In this document: in pieces, positions 25,136 to 34,453 of the stretch
Layout of the letters: the number at the start of each line of letters is the position of its first letter
Numbering within the stretch: the first letter of the stretch is position 1
DNA from: M55B177 sp034722275
GTDB lineage: Bacteria; Chloroflexota; Dehalococcoidia; GIF9; AB-539-J10
Assembly (NCBI GenBank): GCA_034722275.1
Contig: JAYENW010000022.1
Location: 1-64,000 of the forward strand
DNA length: 64,000 nucleotides
Reading direction: 5' to 3'
Position numbers and translations under genes: made by a program
Notes under the pieces: generated by a model
What the model was told of the DNA's origin: nothing
Seen by the model: the letters and a program-made list of their open reading frames with translations, nothing else
The model's database searches: none

Positions 25136-26134
25136 CTATGAAGGTGAGGCGAAGGTGGAGCAGCCCATTTCTTGCAACTTTGGCAGCACATCCTTTGCAG
25201 CTTTATATCCTTGGGCTATAGCTTCTTCTGCGTTATAGAAGGCAAACGTTCCAATGTGGCTGACATCGGGGTTTATGAGTATATCCGCAGATTTTGCTGC
25301 CAATCTGAGATTTGCATATTCCATGGCATGAATTGACTGCATCAAAACATGAAATATGTTTGGTGTTTCAGGGTCTATCATTCTTCTACCGTCATGAAGC
25401 TTGGTCTTGGCAATATCAGAAAGCTCCTCAAAGGCCTTGATTTTGTTTTTGTTCTCTCGTAGTAGATTGGTAATCTTCTCTTCTATAAGAGATAAATATG
25501 TGTTCTTGGGGTAGGTGCTTGGCTTACGCTGGGCTTTCTTCTCGACTGGTTTTCTGTCCCTTCTCTGCTGGGCAATGCCAATGGTATTCACAGCGATGAC
25601 TACTTTTGCTCCCATGTTGCGCACAACATCAACGGGCATGGGATTGACTATGCCCCCATCAATCAAAAATCTCCCTCCTTGCTTCACTGGCGTGAATATC
25701 ATCGGCAATGAGATGCTTGCTCTCACTGCTTCTATCACCGAGCCTTTGCTAATAACAATTTCCTCCATACTTTGGGCATCGGTAGCCACGGCGGCAAATG
25801 GAATTTCCAGGTCTTTGAATTTGATATCTCCGATAAGGGACTTTAGAAGCGACTTAACCTTTTGTCCCTGAACAAATCCCTTCCAGAGCAATATTAAATT
25901 TAAGTCAGCCAAATGGGCTAACTTCATCCAATCTGTACCTAATGCTATCTCCTCCAACACGATCACTTTTCGCTCTTTGGCATAGCAGGCTCCTATTAAT
26001 GCGCCCATACTTGTGCCGCTTATCATATCAATGGGGATTGCTTCCTCTTCTAAAGCCTTAAGTACTCCGATATGAGCCAGGCCATGAGCGGCTCCTCCAC
26101 TTAAAGCCAGGCCAATTTCTGGAATTTCACGCAT
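25136..26134 (-). CDS. Patatin-like phospholipase
   Basis: 332 aa. Patatin fold with the oxyanion motif GGAAHGLAHIGVL, nucleophile motif GTSMG and catalytic DGG (FLIDGGIVNPMP), giving a Ser-Asp dyad. Resembles RssA-type cytosolic lipases. There is no signal peptide. A Lys/Arg-rich insert lies at about 200-225, and the C-terminal helical part is unassigned. The start overlaps the racemase stop by 8 nt, so the two are co-transcribed. Confidence 0.87.
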   Translation of the reverse strand: MREIPEIGLALSGGAAHGLAHIGVLKALEEEAIPIDMISGTSMGALIGACYAKERKVIVLEEIALGTDWMKLAHLADLNLILLWKGFVQGQKVKSLLKSLIGDIKFKDLEIPFAAVATDAQSMEEIVISKGSVIEAVRASISLPMIFTPVKQGGRFLIDGGIVNPMPVDVVRNMGAKVVIAVNTIGIAQQRRDRKPVEKKAQRKPSTYPKNTYLSLIEEKITNLLRENKNKIKAFEELSDIAKTKLHDGRRMIDPETPNIFHVLMQSIHAMEYANLRLAAKSADILINPDVSHIGTFAFYNAEEAIAQGYKAAKDVLPKLQEMGCSTFASPS

Positions 26135-26840
26135 TAAAATCCCCCTGATCTTTGAGGGCGTAATCTACAGCAGCTTTGGAATGGATTGTGGTGGTATCAA
26201 AGATGGGGATTGGAGAATCCTGCTGCTTTATTAAAAGAGGTAGTTCAGTGCAGCCTAAAATGATTCCCTGGGCGCCGCTGTCGCTGAGCCTGTCGATAAT
26301 CATTTTAATTTGCTCTCTTGATGAATCCTTTAACTGCCCTAAGGATAACTCCTTTAAAATTATATTATGCACTGTTTCACGGTCGGTCTTATTGGGGATT
26401 ACAACACCAAGGTCATATTTTTCATTTAGCCGCTTTTTGTAAAAATCCTGCTCCATGGTAAATTTGGTGCCTAAAAGGCCGACTTCCTTCAAACCCGAAG
26501 AGACAATCTCCTCAGCAGTAACATCAACTATGTGTAGCAATGGTATGCTTATACTCGCCGCGACCTCATCTGCTATTTTATGTATGGTGTTGGTACAGAT
26601 TAAAACGAAATCAGCGCCAGCGCCTTCCACTTGTTTGGCAGCAGCTATCATTGAATTTGTAACTTCGTCCCACGCTCCTTCGCTTATAGGTTCTACAATC
26701 TCCTCGAAGTCGAAGCTGTACATGATGATTTTGGCTGAGTGGAGCTTGCCCAATCTTTCACTCACAGCTTTGTTTATAATGCGGTAATACTCCAGCGTTG
26801 ACTCCCAGGTCAAACCTCCAATAAGCCCAATCGTTTTCAT
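26127..26840 (-). CDS. Aspartate/glutamate racemase family protein
   Basis: 237 aa. Cofactor-independent racemase fold with the N-terminal GLIGGLTWEST and the two catalytic Cys in ICTNTIH (about 82) and LGCTELPLL (about 197). It is closer to aspartate racemase/YgeA than to MurI. It begins at ATG with AAGGAG upstream and is coupled to the patatin gene. Substrate not certain. Confidence 0.85.
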   Translation of the reverse strand: MKTIGLIGGLTWESTLEYYRIINKAVSERLGKLHSAKIIMYSFDFEEIVEPISEGAWDEVTNSMIAAAKQVEGAGADFVLICTNTIHKIADEVAASISIPLLHIVDVTAEEIVSSGLKEVGLLGTKFTMEQDFYKKRLNEKYDLGVVIPNKTDRETVHNIILKELSLGQLKDSSREQIKMIIDRLSDSGAQGIILGCTELPLLIKQQDSPIPIFDTTTIHSKAAVDYALKDQGDFNA

Positions 26841-26879
26841 GGTGATTGTCTCCTTGGTTTGATTAGATTATGTTGTTTT

Positions 26880-26968
<89 letters not shown>

Positions 26969-27069
26969 GTAAGAGTTACTCTCCCCTGGAATTTTCACAC
27001 TGCCACCTATTCTTCTATAAGAAATATTATTTCCTTATCCACTTCCACTTACCTCCTTAATTATCTCCG

Positions 27070-27154
27070 CGGAGAGGGTGGGATTCGAACCCACGAGGCA
27101 TTGCTGCCCACCGCTTTTCGAGAGCGGCACCATCAACCACTCGGTCACCTCTCC
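27070..27154 (-). tRNA. tRNA-Ser (CGA)
   Basis: Second serine tRNA, about 100 nt upstream of the first on the same strand. Acceptor GGAGAGG/CCTCTCC, anticodon arm CCGCT-CTCGAAA-AGCGG (anticodon CGA), long variable arm, T-arm GTGGG-TTCGAAT-CCCAC, discriminator G. CCA is not encoded, unlike its neighbour. Confidence 0.93.
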
Positions 27155-27226
27155 CTGATATAAAGCTATTATGTTATTATAGTGCCATTATAGCATTGCT
27201 GGATTTGGAGATAAAAAACTAACAGA

Positions 27227-28423
27227 ATGAGAAATTGGCTTTCTCTGGCAATAGCTATCCTGGTCGCTGTTCCTGGGTTATACCTCAGAATTGGCGGGAT
27301 ACATCTGGCTCCTCAGAGCGAAGCGGTGATTTTTGGCCTGGCAATTCTGGGGGCGGCCTTTCTGATTTCCTGGACTTGTGAAGTTGCTCAGCTGGAGATA
27401 TCTCAGTCGCTGGCTTTAGCTGTGGTAGCCATTGCGGCTGTGCTTCCCGAATATGCGGTTGATGGTTATTTTGCCTGGACAGCAGGCAGCAATCCCCAGT
27501 ACATACCTTATGTTACAGCAAACATGACTGGAGCCAATCGTCTGCTCATTGGGATTGGCTGGTCTTTAGTAGCCTTGCTCTTCTGGTCAAAGAAAAGGAA
27601 GAGCATTGAAGTCGAAAAAGCACAGACAACTGAGCTTAGCTTCTTAATTTTGGCTACACTTTATTCATTTGTCATCCCCATTAAGGGTACACTCTGTCTG
27701 GTGGATAGTTTTTTTCTGGTGAGCCTTTTCATCTTTTACATGTGGGCCAGTTCTCGGGGTGAAGTTAAGCTTCCTGAACTCACGGGACCGGCGGTGAATA
27801 TAAGCCAGCTCGGCAAAGCAACCAGGTGGGCTGTCACCATTGGGCTGTTTATTTTTGCTGCCGCGGTAATTTTTGGTTCAGCCAAACCTTTCGCCGAGGG
27901 GTTAATAGGGATGGGAAGAGCCTGGGGAATTGAGGAGTTTGTTTTGGTGCAGTGGGTAGCACCTTTGGCCTCCGAAGCTCCCGAGATCATAATAGCAGTA
28001 ATATTTGTGTTAAGCAATAATGGCAATGCTGCTCTGGGCACCCTGGTTTCCTCCAAGGTTAACCAGTGGACTCTACTGGTAGGGACATTGCCTATAATCT
28101 ATAGCATTTCTTTGGGAGTGCCTGGCGCCTTGCCCCTGGACAGCCGCCAGGTGGAAGAAGTTCTCCTTACCTCGGCTCAGTCACTCTTTGCCATAAGCAT
28201 TTTGGCTAGGTTAAGGCTTCCACTTGCATGGGCTGGAGCATTGTTTTTGCTTTTCATCACCCAGTTAGCCTTTCCCAATTCATTGGTGCGCTATGGCTAT
28301 TCCGCGTTCTATATCATCCTGGCCCTGTATTTGATGCTCAAAGAAAAAGGGATACGCGGTAAAAGCCTTTATTCAATGGTACGGCAGAGTTTCACTGCCC
28401 TCAGGTCACCCAGCAAGGATTGA
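27227..28423 (+). CDS. Sodium/calcium exchanger-family membrane protein (CaCA)
   Basis: 398 aa with about 10-11 membrane helices. Two inverted alpha-repeat-like stretches carry the acidic residues expected for cation binding: AVVAIAAVLPEYAVDGYF (about 64-80) and APLASEAPEIIIAVIFVLS with LGTLVSSKVNQWTLLVGTL (about 245-290). CaCA exchangers swap Na+ or H+ for Ca2+. The ribosome site is poor. It converges on the sodium-pump beta subunit gene, which suggests a link to sodium cycling, but that is inference. Confidence 0.75.
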   Translation: MRNWLSLAIAILVAVPGLYLRIGGIHLAPQSEAVIFGLAILGAAFLISWTCEVAQLEISQSLALAVVAIAAVLPEYAVDGYFAWTAGSNPQYIPYVTANMTGANRLLIGIGWSLVALLFWSKKRKSIEVEKAQTTELSFLILATLYSFVIPIKGTLCLVDSFFLVSLFIFYMWASSRGEVKLPELTGPAVNISQLGKATRWAVTIGLFIFAAAVIFGSAKPFAEGLIGMGRAWGIEEFVLVQWVAPLASEAPEIIIAVIFVLSNNGNAALGTLVSSKVNQWTLLVGTLPIIYSISLGVPGALPLDSRQVEEVLLTSAQSLFAISILARLRLPLAWAGALFLLFITQLAFPNSLVRYGYSAFYIILALYLMLKEKGIRGKSLYSMVRQSFTALRSPSKD

Positions 28424-28480
28424 TAGAGCTCGCATACCCCGATCTGTAGAGCTAGGAAATATGCCCTCGAGGTGTGCTAC

Positions 28481-29677
28481 TTAAGGCACTATGGACATGA
28501 ATATACCAGCAACCACTGAAGTGGAAATAGCACCTGCCATGTTAGGCCCCAGGGCATGCATTAGCAGGAAGTTTCTGGGGTTTGCTTTTTGCCCCTCTAC
28601 CTGAGCTACTCTGGAAGCCATGGGAACGGCGGAGACGCCGGCAGCACCGATGATTGGATTTATTTTTTCCTTAAGGAACAAATTAGCTATTTGGGCTGCC
28701 CAAATTCCACCTGCGGTACCAAAGGCAAAAGCCACCACAGCCAGGCCAATGATAGCTAAGGTATGAATATTGAGGAATACAATGGCTGGCATTAAAGCCC
28801 CAACACAGATACCCAATAAAAAGGTCAGTACATCCACAAATACGCCACCGGCTGATGCAGCCAGTCTATCGGTGACGCCAGTAACATAAAGCAAGTTACC
28901 AAACATGAGCATGCCGATAAGAGGCGCTGCTTTAGGGACAAATAAAGCCGAAACCACGAACACTGCTATCGGGAAGATAACCTTTTCGAGGTGAGAGACC
29001 TCTCGAGTCTGGGGCTTCATATATATTTGCCGCTGCTTCTTGGGGATAAGTGCCCTTATTACCGGTGGCTGGAGTATAGGTACCAATGCCATATAAGAAT
29101 AGGCTACCAGGGTAATGGGTCCCAGCAACTCAGGTGCTAAAGCCGCGGTAAGGTAAACTGTAGGCGGCCCATCAGAACCCCCTATAATGCCAACACAGGC
29201 AGCCTGGCTTACAGTAAATAACCCCGTGACATAAGCGATAAGAAATACAATAAAAACACCTAGCTGTGCTGTGGCGCCGAACAGGAAAGATATCGGGCGG
29301 GACATGGCTGGAGAGAAATCTGACATGGCTCCGACTCCAAGGAAGATAAGCAAAGGGATTAGTTCGTTCGATATCCCGAACTGATACAGCACATTTAATA
29401 ATCCTATTTTCCCACTTCCCATTGCCTCTCCCAATGCTCCTATGCCACCTTGCACCATCAGTGGCATAGGGACGTCACCAGGTTCTGTCACCGGGGCGTA
29501 AATCATTAACCCGCTCATGGGTATATTGACCATTATTACTCCCAAGCCTATGGGCACAAGCAAGACCGGCTCCATTTTCTTGGCCACACCAAAGTAAATA
29601 AGACCTCCTCCGATGACCAGCATCAAGATATTGCCCCAGGTGAGCCCCCCAAAAGCCATTTCATATAAGCCAAACAT
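28481..29677 (-). CDS. oadB: Na+-translocating decarboxylase beta subunit
   Basis: 398 aa with about 10 membrane helices. The OadB/MmdB/GcdB family couples decarboxylation to Na+ export. The key acidic motif GGSDGPPTVYLTAAL and the preceding SDFSPAMSRP region are clear, as is GAAGVSAVPMASRVAQ near the C-terminus. The gamma-like small subunit is just upstream. No carboxyltransferase alpha or biotin carrier gene is in the window, so the substrate (oxaloacetate, methylmalonyl-CoA or glutaconyl-CoA) cannot be told. Confidence 0.9.
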   Translation of the reverse strand: MFGLYEMAFGGLTWGNILMLVIGGGLIYFGVAKKMEPVLLVPIGLGVIMVNIPMSGLMIYAPVTEPGDVPMPLMVQGGIGALGEAMGSGKIGLLNVLYQFGISNELIPLLIFLGVGAMSDFSPAMSRPISFLFGATAQLGVFIVFLIAYVTGLFTVSQAACVGIIGGSDGPPTVYLTAALAPELLGPITLVAYSYMALVPILQPPVIRALIPKKQRQIYMKPQTREVSHLEKVIFPIAVFVVSALFVPKAAPLIGMLMFGNLLYVTGVTDRLAASAGGVFVDVLTFLLGICVGALMPAIVFLNIHTLAIIGLAVVAFAFGTAGGIWAAQIANLFLKEKINPIIGAAGVSAVPMASRVAQVEGQKANPRNFLLMHALGPNMAGAISTSVVAGIFMSIVP

Positions 29678-29706
29678 CTCTTAATTTCCCTCCAAAAGAA
29701 TTAAGC

Positions 29707-29841
29707 TCATTTCTTTGCTTTGCTTCTTCTTTGTATTACAAATCCTATCAACCAGATTACCAAACATAGAATTACGAGGACCAGAATAGTGACTCCAAAG
29801 CCACCACCGGCAATTTTTGCTATCAAACTCCAATCTATCAT
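29707..29841 (-). CDS. Small OadG-like gamma subunit (44 aa)
   Basis: 44 codons from ATG 29841 with AAGGA about 9 nt upstream. One membrane helix (GVTILVLVILCLVIWLIGFV) is followed by a basic tail QRRSKAKK. The size and location, 29 nt before oadB on the same strand, fit the gamma chain of a sodium-pumping decarboxylase, which assembles alpha and beta. It is shorter than classic OadG and lacks its long Pro-rich tail. Confidence 0.55.
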   Translation of the reverse strand: MIDWSLIAKIAGGGFGVTILVLVILCLVIWLIGFVIQRRSKAKK

Positions 29842-30020
29842 CTTAGCTATTCCTTTTTTTAATTTGCTAATGGTACAATACTGCAGGAGAGATTATCAAG
29901 TAGGTGCGAGGGTTTGCTTAACTTTTTTTCGAGAATCTTCACAGCAGAGCTGGCAACTTTCTCTCAAAGTGAGAAGGCAAAGCTGGAATTACCCTTATCG
30001 GAGGCTCCAAGCATTATATT

Positions 30021-30050
30021 TTGAATTTAGAGCATACGATGACATATAAT
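30021..30050 (+). promoter_or_regulatory. Promoter of the oxidoreductase cluster
   Basis: TTGAAT (30021-30026), 18-nt spacer, perfect TATAAT (30045-30050). It starts a leader of about 90 nt before the flavoprotein gene. The 29842-30020 stretch otherwise holds only a modest hairpin (CTTTCTC/GAGAAGG around 29960) and no gene I can support. Confidence 0.5.
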
Positions 30051-30061
30051 CCAGCAATTAA

Positions 30062-30083
30062 CCTGCTATGTTTCCAGAGCAGG
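30062..30083 (+). promoter_or_regulatory. Hairpin in the leader of the oxidoreductase cluster
   Basis: Perfect 6-bp arms CCTGCT (30062-30067) and AGCAGG (30078-30083) with a 10-nt loop, starting about 5 nt after the predicted transcription start. Could stabilise or regulate the mRNA; no riboswitch class recognised. Confidence 0.3.
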
Positions 30084-30148
30084 GGGCTTGAATCATTAAG
30101 CAGTGCATAAACGAAAATCGACAGTATTCAAAGTAAGGCGGGCAAGAG

Positions 30149-32260
30149 ATGGATAAAGTTAGTTTGACCATTGACGGTAGAGAAATTGGAATAGAGGCAG
30201 GTGCCACGATATTGGACGCAGCCCGAGAGGCAGGTATTTATATTCCCACTCTCTGTTCCCACCCTGACCTGCCTTTATCCCTTGCTGCCTGTCGTCTCTG
30301 CGTGGTAGAGACTGTGGGTGCAGCATCACGTTTCCCCAGTTCATGTGTTACCACGGTTGCTGATGGCATGGTTGTTCGCACTAATACGCCGCAAGTTAAA
30401 GAGCTGCGGCGCCACTTTCTCAAGGCTCTTCTCACTTCGCTGCCCAGTCCCAGACTTAAGCGTCCCCAATTAAAGAGACTTGCTGACTACATTGGAGTGA
30501 AAGAAGAAGACCTTCCTCCTTATGTTTCCAGAGACCTTCCTCTTGACCACGAGCAGCCCCTTTTTGAGTGGGATCACAACCGCTGTATTCTCTGTGGTCT
30601 GTGTGTCCGGGCATGTAAAGAACTGCGCAAAGTAGGAGCTATTGACTTTTGCTTCCATAATGAAAGTTGGATGGTAGGTCCTTTTCCCTCACTGCTGCTC
30701 AAGGATAATGGGTGCAGATTTTGTGGTGCTTGTGTTGAGGTTTGTCCCACTGGTGCCATTATGGACAAGGATGGCGAGTGGCCTGGTTATGAAGCAGGTG
30801 TAGCTCCCTGCACCCAGGCTTGCCCTGCTGAGATAGATGTTCCCCGCTATGTCTGGCTTATCAGTCAAAAAAGATTTGCTGAGGCGGCGGCAGTCATTCG
30901 GGAAAGGGTTCCCTTCCCAGGAATCTTGGGGAGGGTATGTCCTCATCCTTGTGAAGATAAGTGCCGGCGAGCTGCGTTAAATCAGCCTATCTCTATAGCA
31001 GCGCTGAAGCGCGCTGCTGCTGAGAGAGATGCTCGAAGATGGCGTGCCAGTTCAAAACTTACTGAACCAAGCGGCAAGCGAGTTGCTATTGTAGGCTCAG
31101 GGCCAGCAGGGCTCACTGCGGGCTATTATTTAGCCAAACTTGGCCATGCGGTGACTGTTTTTGAAAGCTTCCCAGAGCCAGGTGGCATGATGCGGGTAGG
31201 CATTCCTGAATATCGTTTGCCTCGCGAGGTGCTTACCGAGGAGATTGAAGAGATTAGGAGAGTGGGAGTTGAGATATTGACTAACACCAAAGTCAACTCT
31301 GTGAGCGATCTCTTCAAGCAAGGCTATGATGCCGTCTTGCTTGCTGTCGGGACACATCGATCTTCTAAATTAGGTATTGAAGGTGAGGATAGCCCTGAGG
31401 TGAGGGAAGGCATATCCTTCCTGAGAGATGTGAACTTGGGCGAGAAGATTAAATTATCAGGACGAGTGGGTGTTGTTGGAGGTGGCAATGCTGCCGTAGA
31501 TTCAGCACGCACGGCATTGAGAATGGGAGCTGATGAAGTGACTATTCTCTATCGGCGCTCAAGGTCGGAAATGCCGGCTGATGCTGAGCAGGTAGATGCG
31601 GCGATGATGGAGGAAGTTAAAATTGATTTCCTTGTTGCGCCAAGGAAGATAACGAGACAGGATGGTAAATTGAAGGTGGAGTGCATCCGCATGAAGTTAG
31701 GTGAAGTAGATGAAAGTGGCAGGAAGCGACCAGTGCCAGTAGCGGGTAGCGAATTTATCGTGGAGTGCAATACATTGCTCGTGGCCATTGGTGAAGCTCC
31801 AGATTTATCCTTCCTTGGGAAAGAGGACATGGTGCAAACTGGCAGGGGTGGAACAATAAAAGTGGATGAGGACAATTTGCGGGTGGATACCAAGGGCGTC
31901 TTTGCTGCTGGCGATGCAGTAAATGGGCCCGCCACGGTAATTGAAGCTATTGCCATGGGAAGGAAGGCAGCTGCTTCAATTGACAAATATCTTGGTGGTA
32001 GCGGTGATATCAGCGAGAGATTAATTGATGTAAAAGAACCCAGCCCCTATCTGGGACCAGGAGATGGTTTTGCTGATCTGGGGCGTGCCCCAATGCCCTG
32101 CTTGGCTGTGGAACAGCGAATGGTACCAGCTCGAGATGGCAGTTTCCCTGAGGTAGAACTTGGCTTCACTGAGGAGATGGCGAGTGCGGAAGCAAAGCGA
32201 TGCTTGCAATGTCAGTTAAGGTTTCAAATCTCATCAATTACACCTCCCCCTTCAAAATAA
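30149..32260 (+). CDS. Iron-sulfur flavoprotein, NuoG-type N-terminus fused to GltD/NfnB-like oxidoreductase
   Basis: 703 aa. An N-terminal plant-type 2Fe-2S domain (Cys36, 48, 51 and 66) and a NuoG-like linker lead to two 4Fe-4S motifs (CILCGLCVRAC about 146 and CRFCGACVEVCP about 189). The GltD N-terminal cluster motif follows (CTQACPAEIDVP about 220 and VCPHPCEDKC about 262). FAD binding is at IVGSGPAGLTAGYYLAK (about 314) and NAD(P) binding at VGVVGGGNAAVDSART (about 440). It probably passes electrons between NAD(P)H and ferredoxin. It heads the 2-oxoacid:ferredoxin oxidoreductase operon, so it likely recycles that enzyme's ferredoxin. Confidence 0.85.
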   Translation: MDKVSLTIDGREIGIEAGATILDAAREAGIYIPTLCSHPDLPLSLAACRLCVVETVGAASRFPSSCVTTVADGMVVRTNTPQVKELRRHFLKALLTSLPSPRLKRPQLKRLADYIGVKEEDLPPYVSRDLPLDHEQPLFEWDHNRCILCGLCVRACKELRKVGAIDFCFHNESWMVGPFPSLLLKDNGCRFCGACVEVCPTGAIMDKDGEWPGYEAGVAPCTQACPAEIDVPRYVWLISQKRFAEAAAVIRERVPFPGILGRVCPHPCEDKCRRAALNQPISIAALKRAAAERDARRWRASSKLTEPSGKRVAIVGSGPAGLTAGYYLAKLGHAVTVFESFPEPGGMMRVGIPEYRLPREVLTEEIEEIRRVGVEILTNTKVNSVSDLFKQGYDAVLLAVGTHRSSKLGIEGEDSPEVREGISFLRDVNLGEKIKLSGRVGVVGGGNAAVDSARTALRMGADEVTILYRRSRSEMPADAEQVDAAMMEEVKIDFLVAPRKITRQDGKLKVECIRMKLGEVDESGRKRPVPVAGSEFIVECNTLLVAIGEAPDLSFLGKEDMVQTGRGGTIKVDEDNLRVDTKGVFAAGDAVNGPATVIEAIAMGRKAAASIDKYLGGSGDISERLIDVKEPSPYLGPGDGFADLGRAPMPCLAVEQRMVPARDGSFPEVELGFTEEMASAEAKRCLQCQLRFQISSITPPPSK

Positions 32261-32277
32261 AGTATTAGGAAGTGATA

Positions 32278-32514
32278 ATGGTAACCAGCGAAGTAATTAT
32301 TGATGAAGAGCAGTGCCAGGGCTGTGGCTACTGTGTAAAATTTTGTCCCCGAGGTTGTATCTTAATCACCGGGGATAAATTTAGCCCGCAGGGATATTTG
32401 TTGCCGTCCTTTGTCAAACCTGATGAGTGTAATACCTGTGGGTTTTGTGCCATGCTCTGCCCTCGAGCTGCTATTGAGGTATATCTGAATTTCGGCAGTG
32501 AGGTACCGGCGTAA
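32278..32514 (+). CDS. 2-oxoacid:ferredoxin oxidoreductase delta subunit (4Fe-4S)
   Basis: 78 aa from ATG 32278, which has AGGA 7 nt upstream; an in-frame GTG at 32272 is less likely. It carries two 4Fe-4S motifs, CQGCGYCVKFCPRGC and CNTCGFCAMLCPRAA. KorD/VorC-type electron-transfer subunit that takes electrons from the catalytic subunits to free ferredoxin. Order delta-alpha-beta-gamma with short gaps. Confidence 0.9.
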   Translation: MVTSEVIIDEEQCQGCGYCVKFCPRGCILITGDKFSPQGYLLPSFVKPDECNTCGFCAMLCPRAAIEVYLNFGSEVPA

Positions 32515-32543
32515 GCCAGCAGTTTTACTGAGGAGGCTATGAT

Positions 32544-33629
32544 ATGAGTGAGAGAATGTTCATTGAAGGGAATGTAGCCATCGCCTGGGGGGCAACTATG
32601 GCTGGTTGCCAGGCGTTTTTTGGTTATCCTATAACTCCTCAGAATGAAATAACAGAATGGTTTGCCCGTGAGTTTCCCAGGATGGGGAGGGTCTTTGTAC
32701 AGACACAAAGTGAACTGGGCTCGATAAACATGCTTTATGGAGCTGCGGCTACCGGGGTTAGAGCCATGACATCAAGCTCAAGCCCGGGCTGGTCTCTCAT
32801 GCAGGAAACCGTATCAGATTTGATGAATGCAGAACTTCCCTGCGTAATTGTTGATGTTCAAAGGGGGGGGCCTGGAGGTGGGCCTATACGGCACGCTCAA
32901 CAGGACTATTTTCAGTGCACGAGAGGTGGTGGCCATGGAGACTATAGAAATATTGTTCTCACTCCTGCTTCTTCACAGGAGTGCTGTGATTTAACCCAAC
33001 TCGCTTTCCATCTGGCTGATAAATATCGCAACCCGGTGTTGGTTATGTCGGATGCTATTGTCGGGAGGTTGCGGGAAACGGTTGAAGTTGCAGCCATTGA
33101 TTTTGGACCCGTGCCTGCTAAGGATTGGGCAGTAGCAGGTAAGGCGAGACATGGAGATGGTAAGCGCCGTGTTGTAGACCATTGTGGCGATTTATTCGCT
33201 CGCTATCCTAGCTATCAAGCTTTGTTGCAGAGCTTAGACAAAAGAATAAAACGGATGCAGGAAGCTGAGGTGCGCTATGAAGACTACCAGACTGAAGATG
33301 CCAAGACAATCCTCGTCGCTTATGGTTACACAGCCAGGGTAAGTAAGGAAGCGGTAAATACAGCTCGTGCTGAAGGCATCAAGGCAGGCTTAATTCGCTT
33401 GATAACTGCCTGGCCATTTCCTTACGAAGTGATTGGGCAGAAGGCTCGTCAGGGCAGTAAATTTTTAGTAGTGGAAGATTCCTTAGGACAACTGCTTGAA
33501 GATGTCAGAGTGGCTGTGCCCAGTTCTGCTGATGTTGGCCTGGTAAGCATACTTGACCGCCATATGCCTAGCGATGGAGGCATGATTCTTCCCGATAAAG
33601 TATTGGCTAAAATTAAAGAAATGCAGTGA
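32544..33629 (+). CDS. 2-oxoacid:ferredoxin oxidoreductase alpha subunit (VorB/KorA-like)
   Basis: 361 aa. Pyrimidine-binding and transketolase-core regions. Landmarks are GNVAIAWGATMAGCQAFFGY, PITPQNEITEW, MTSSSSPGWSLMQE and the RGGPGGGPIRHAQQDYFQ stretch. The wording of these motifs is closest to VorB (branched-chain 2-oxoacids) among the family members I recall, but 2-oxoglutarate cannot be excluded. The enzyme converts a 2-oxoacid and CoA to acyl-CoA and CO2 with reduced ferredoxin, reversibly. Confidence 0.9.
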   Translation: MSERMFIEGNVAIAWGATMAGCQAFFGYPITPQNEITEWFAREFPRMGRVFVQTQSELGSINMLYGAAATGVRAMTSSSSPGWSLMQETVSDLMNAELPCVIVDVQRGGPGGGPIRHAQQDYFQCTRGGGHGDYRNIVLTPASSQECCDLTQLAFHLADKYRNPVLVMSDAIVGRLRETVEVAAIDFGPVPAKDWAVAGKARHGDGKRRVVDHCGDLFARYPSYQALLQSLDKRIKRMQEAEVRYEDYQTEDAKTILVAYGYTARVSKEAVNTARAEGIKAGLIRLITAWPFPYEVIGQKARQGSKFLVVEDSLGQLLEDVRVAVPSSADVGLVSILDRHMPSDGGMILPDKVLAKIKEMQ

Positions 33630-33653
33630 ACATGAAAGAGGCTGGAGGGTATC

Positions 33654-34433
33654 ATGAGTGAAAAAACTGAAGTAGCAACAAGAGAGAGAGTTACGGGAAG
33701 GCCCAGGTTATTGATTAAGCAGAAAGCTGGTTTTGTCTATTGTCCTGGGTGCCACCATCCGCTTGTAGCTCGGGCTGTCGCTGAAGTTCTGGAGGAACTG
33801 AAAGTGGATGATAAGGCTATAGGCGTCTTCGACATAGGTTGTAATTCCTTCCTGGTTGGTTTATTAGATATAGATGGTGTGCTTACCCCACATGGTCGCC
33901 CACCCGATATGGCCACGGCTGTCAAGCATATTTACCCTGATAATGTTGTCTTTACCATACAAGGTGATGGGGGGTTATTGTCTATCGGTGCTGATCCTTT
34001 GATGGGAGCACTGAGCCGTGCTGAAAAAATTACCCTTATAATGCTGAATAACGCCGTTTATGGAACTACTGGAGGGCAGATGGCGCCTACCAGTTTAGCA
34101 GGGCAGATAACCACAACCACTCCTGAGGGGCGGGATGTGAGCAAAACTGGGTTTCCGATTCATGCTGCTGAAATGATAGCTACCTTTAAAGGTACTGCTT
34201 ATTCGGCCCGTGGTGCTGTCAATAACCCCTATAATTATGAGCGTACCAGAGAGTATTTGAAGGCTGCTTTTCAAAAACAGATGAGCAATGTTGGTTTAAG
34301 CTTTGTTGAAGTTATTTGTGATTGCCCATCCAACTGGCATCTATCACCTGCGGATTCCTTGAAATGGATAGAGGAAAAGATGATACCCGAATTCCCTCTG
34401 GGGGAATTCAAGAATGTGGATAAAATTGAATAG
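33654..34433 (+). CDS. 2-oxoacid:ferredoxin oxidoreductase beta subunit, TPP-binding
   Basis: 259 aa. The N-terminal CPGCHHPL region is typical of Kor/Vor beta chains. The TPP/Mg motif is GDGGLLSIGADPLMGALSRA with LIMLNNAVYGTTGGQMAPTS downstream. The extra Cys ligands for a 4Fe-4S cluster are not obvious. It sits 24 nt after the alpha gene with its own ribosome site and works as a heterodimer with alpha. Confidence 0.92.
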   Translation: MSEKTEVATRERVTGRPRLLIKQKAGFVYCPGCHHPLVARAVAEVLEELKVDDKAIGVFDIGCNSFLVGLLDIDGVLTPHGRPPDMATAVKHIYPDNVVFTIQGDGGLLSIGADPLMGALSRAEKITLIMLNNAVYGTTGGQMAPTSLAGQITTTTPEGRDVSKTGFPIHAAEMIATFKGTAYSARGAVNNPYNYERTREYLKAAFQKQMSNVGLSFVEVICDCPSNWHLSPADSLKWIEEKMIPEFPLGEFKNVDKIE

Positions 34434-34453
34434 TATTTTCAAGGGGGGTCATC

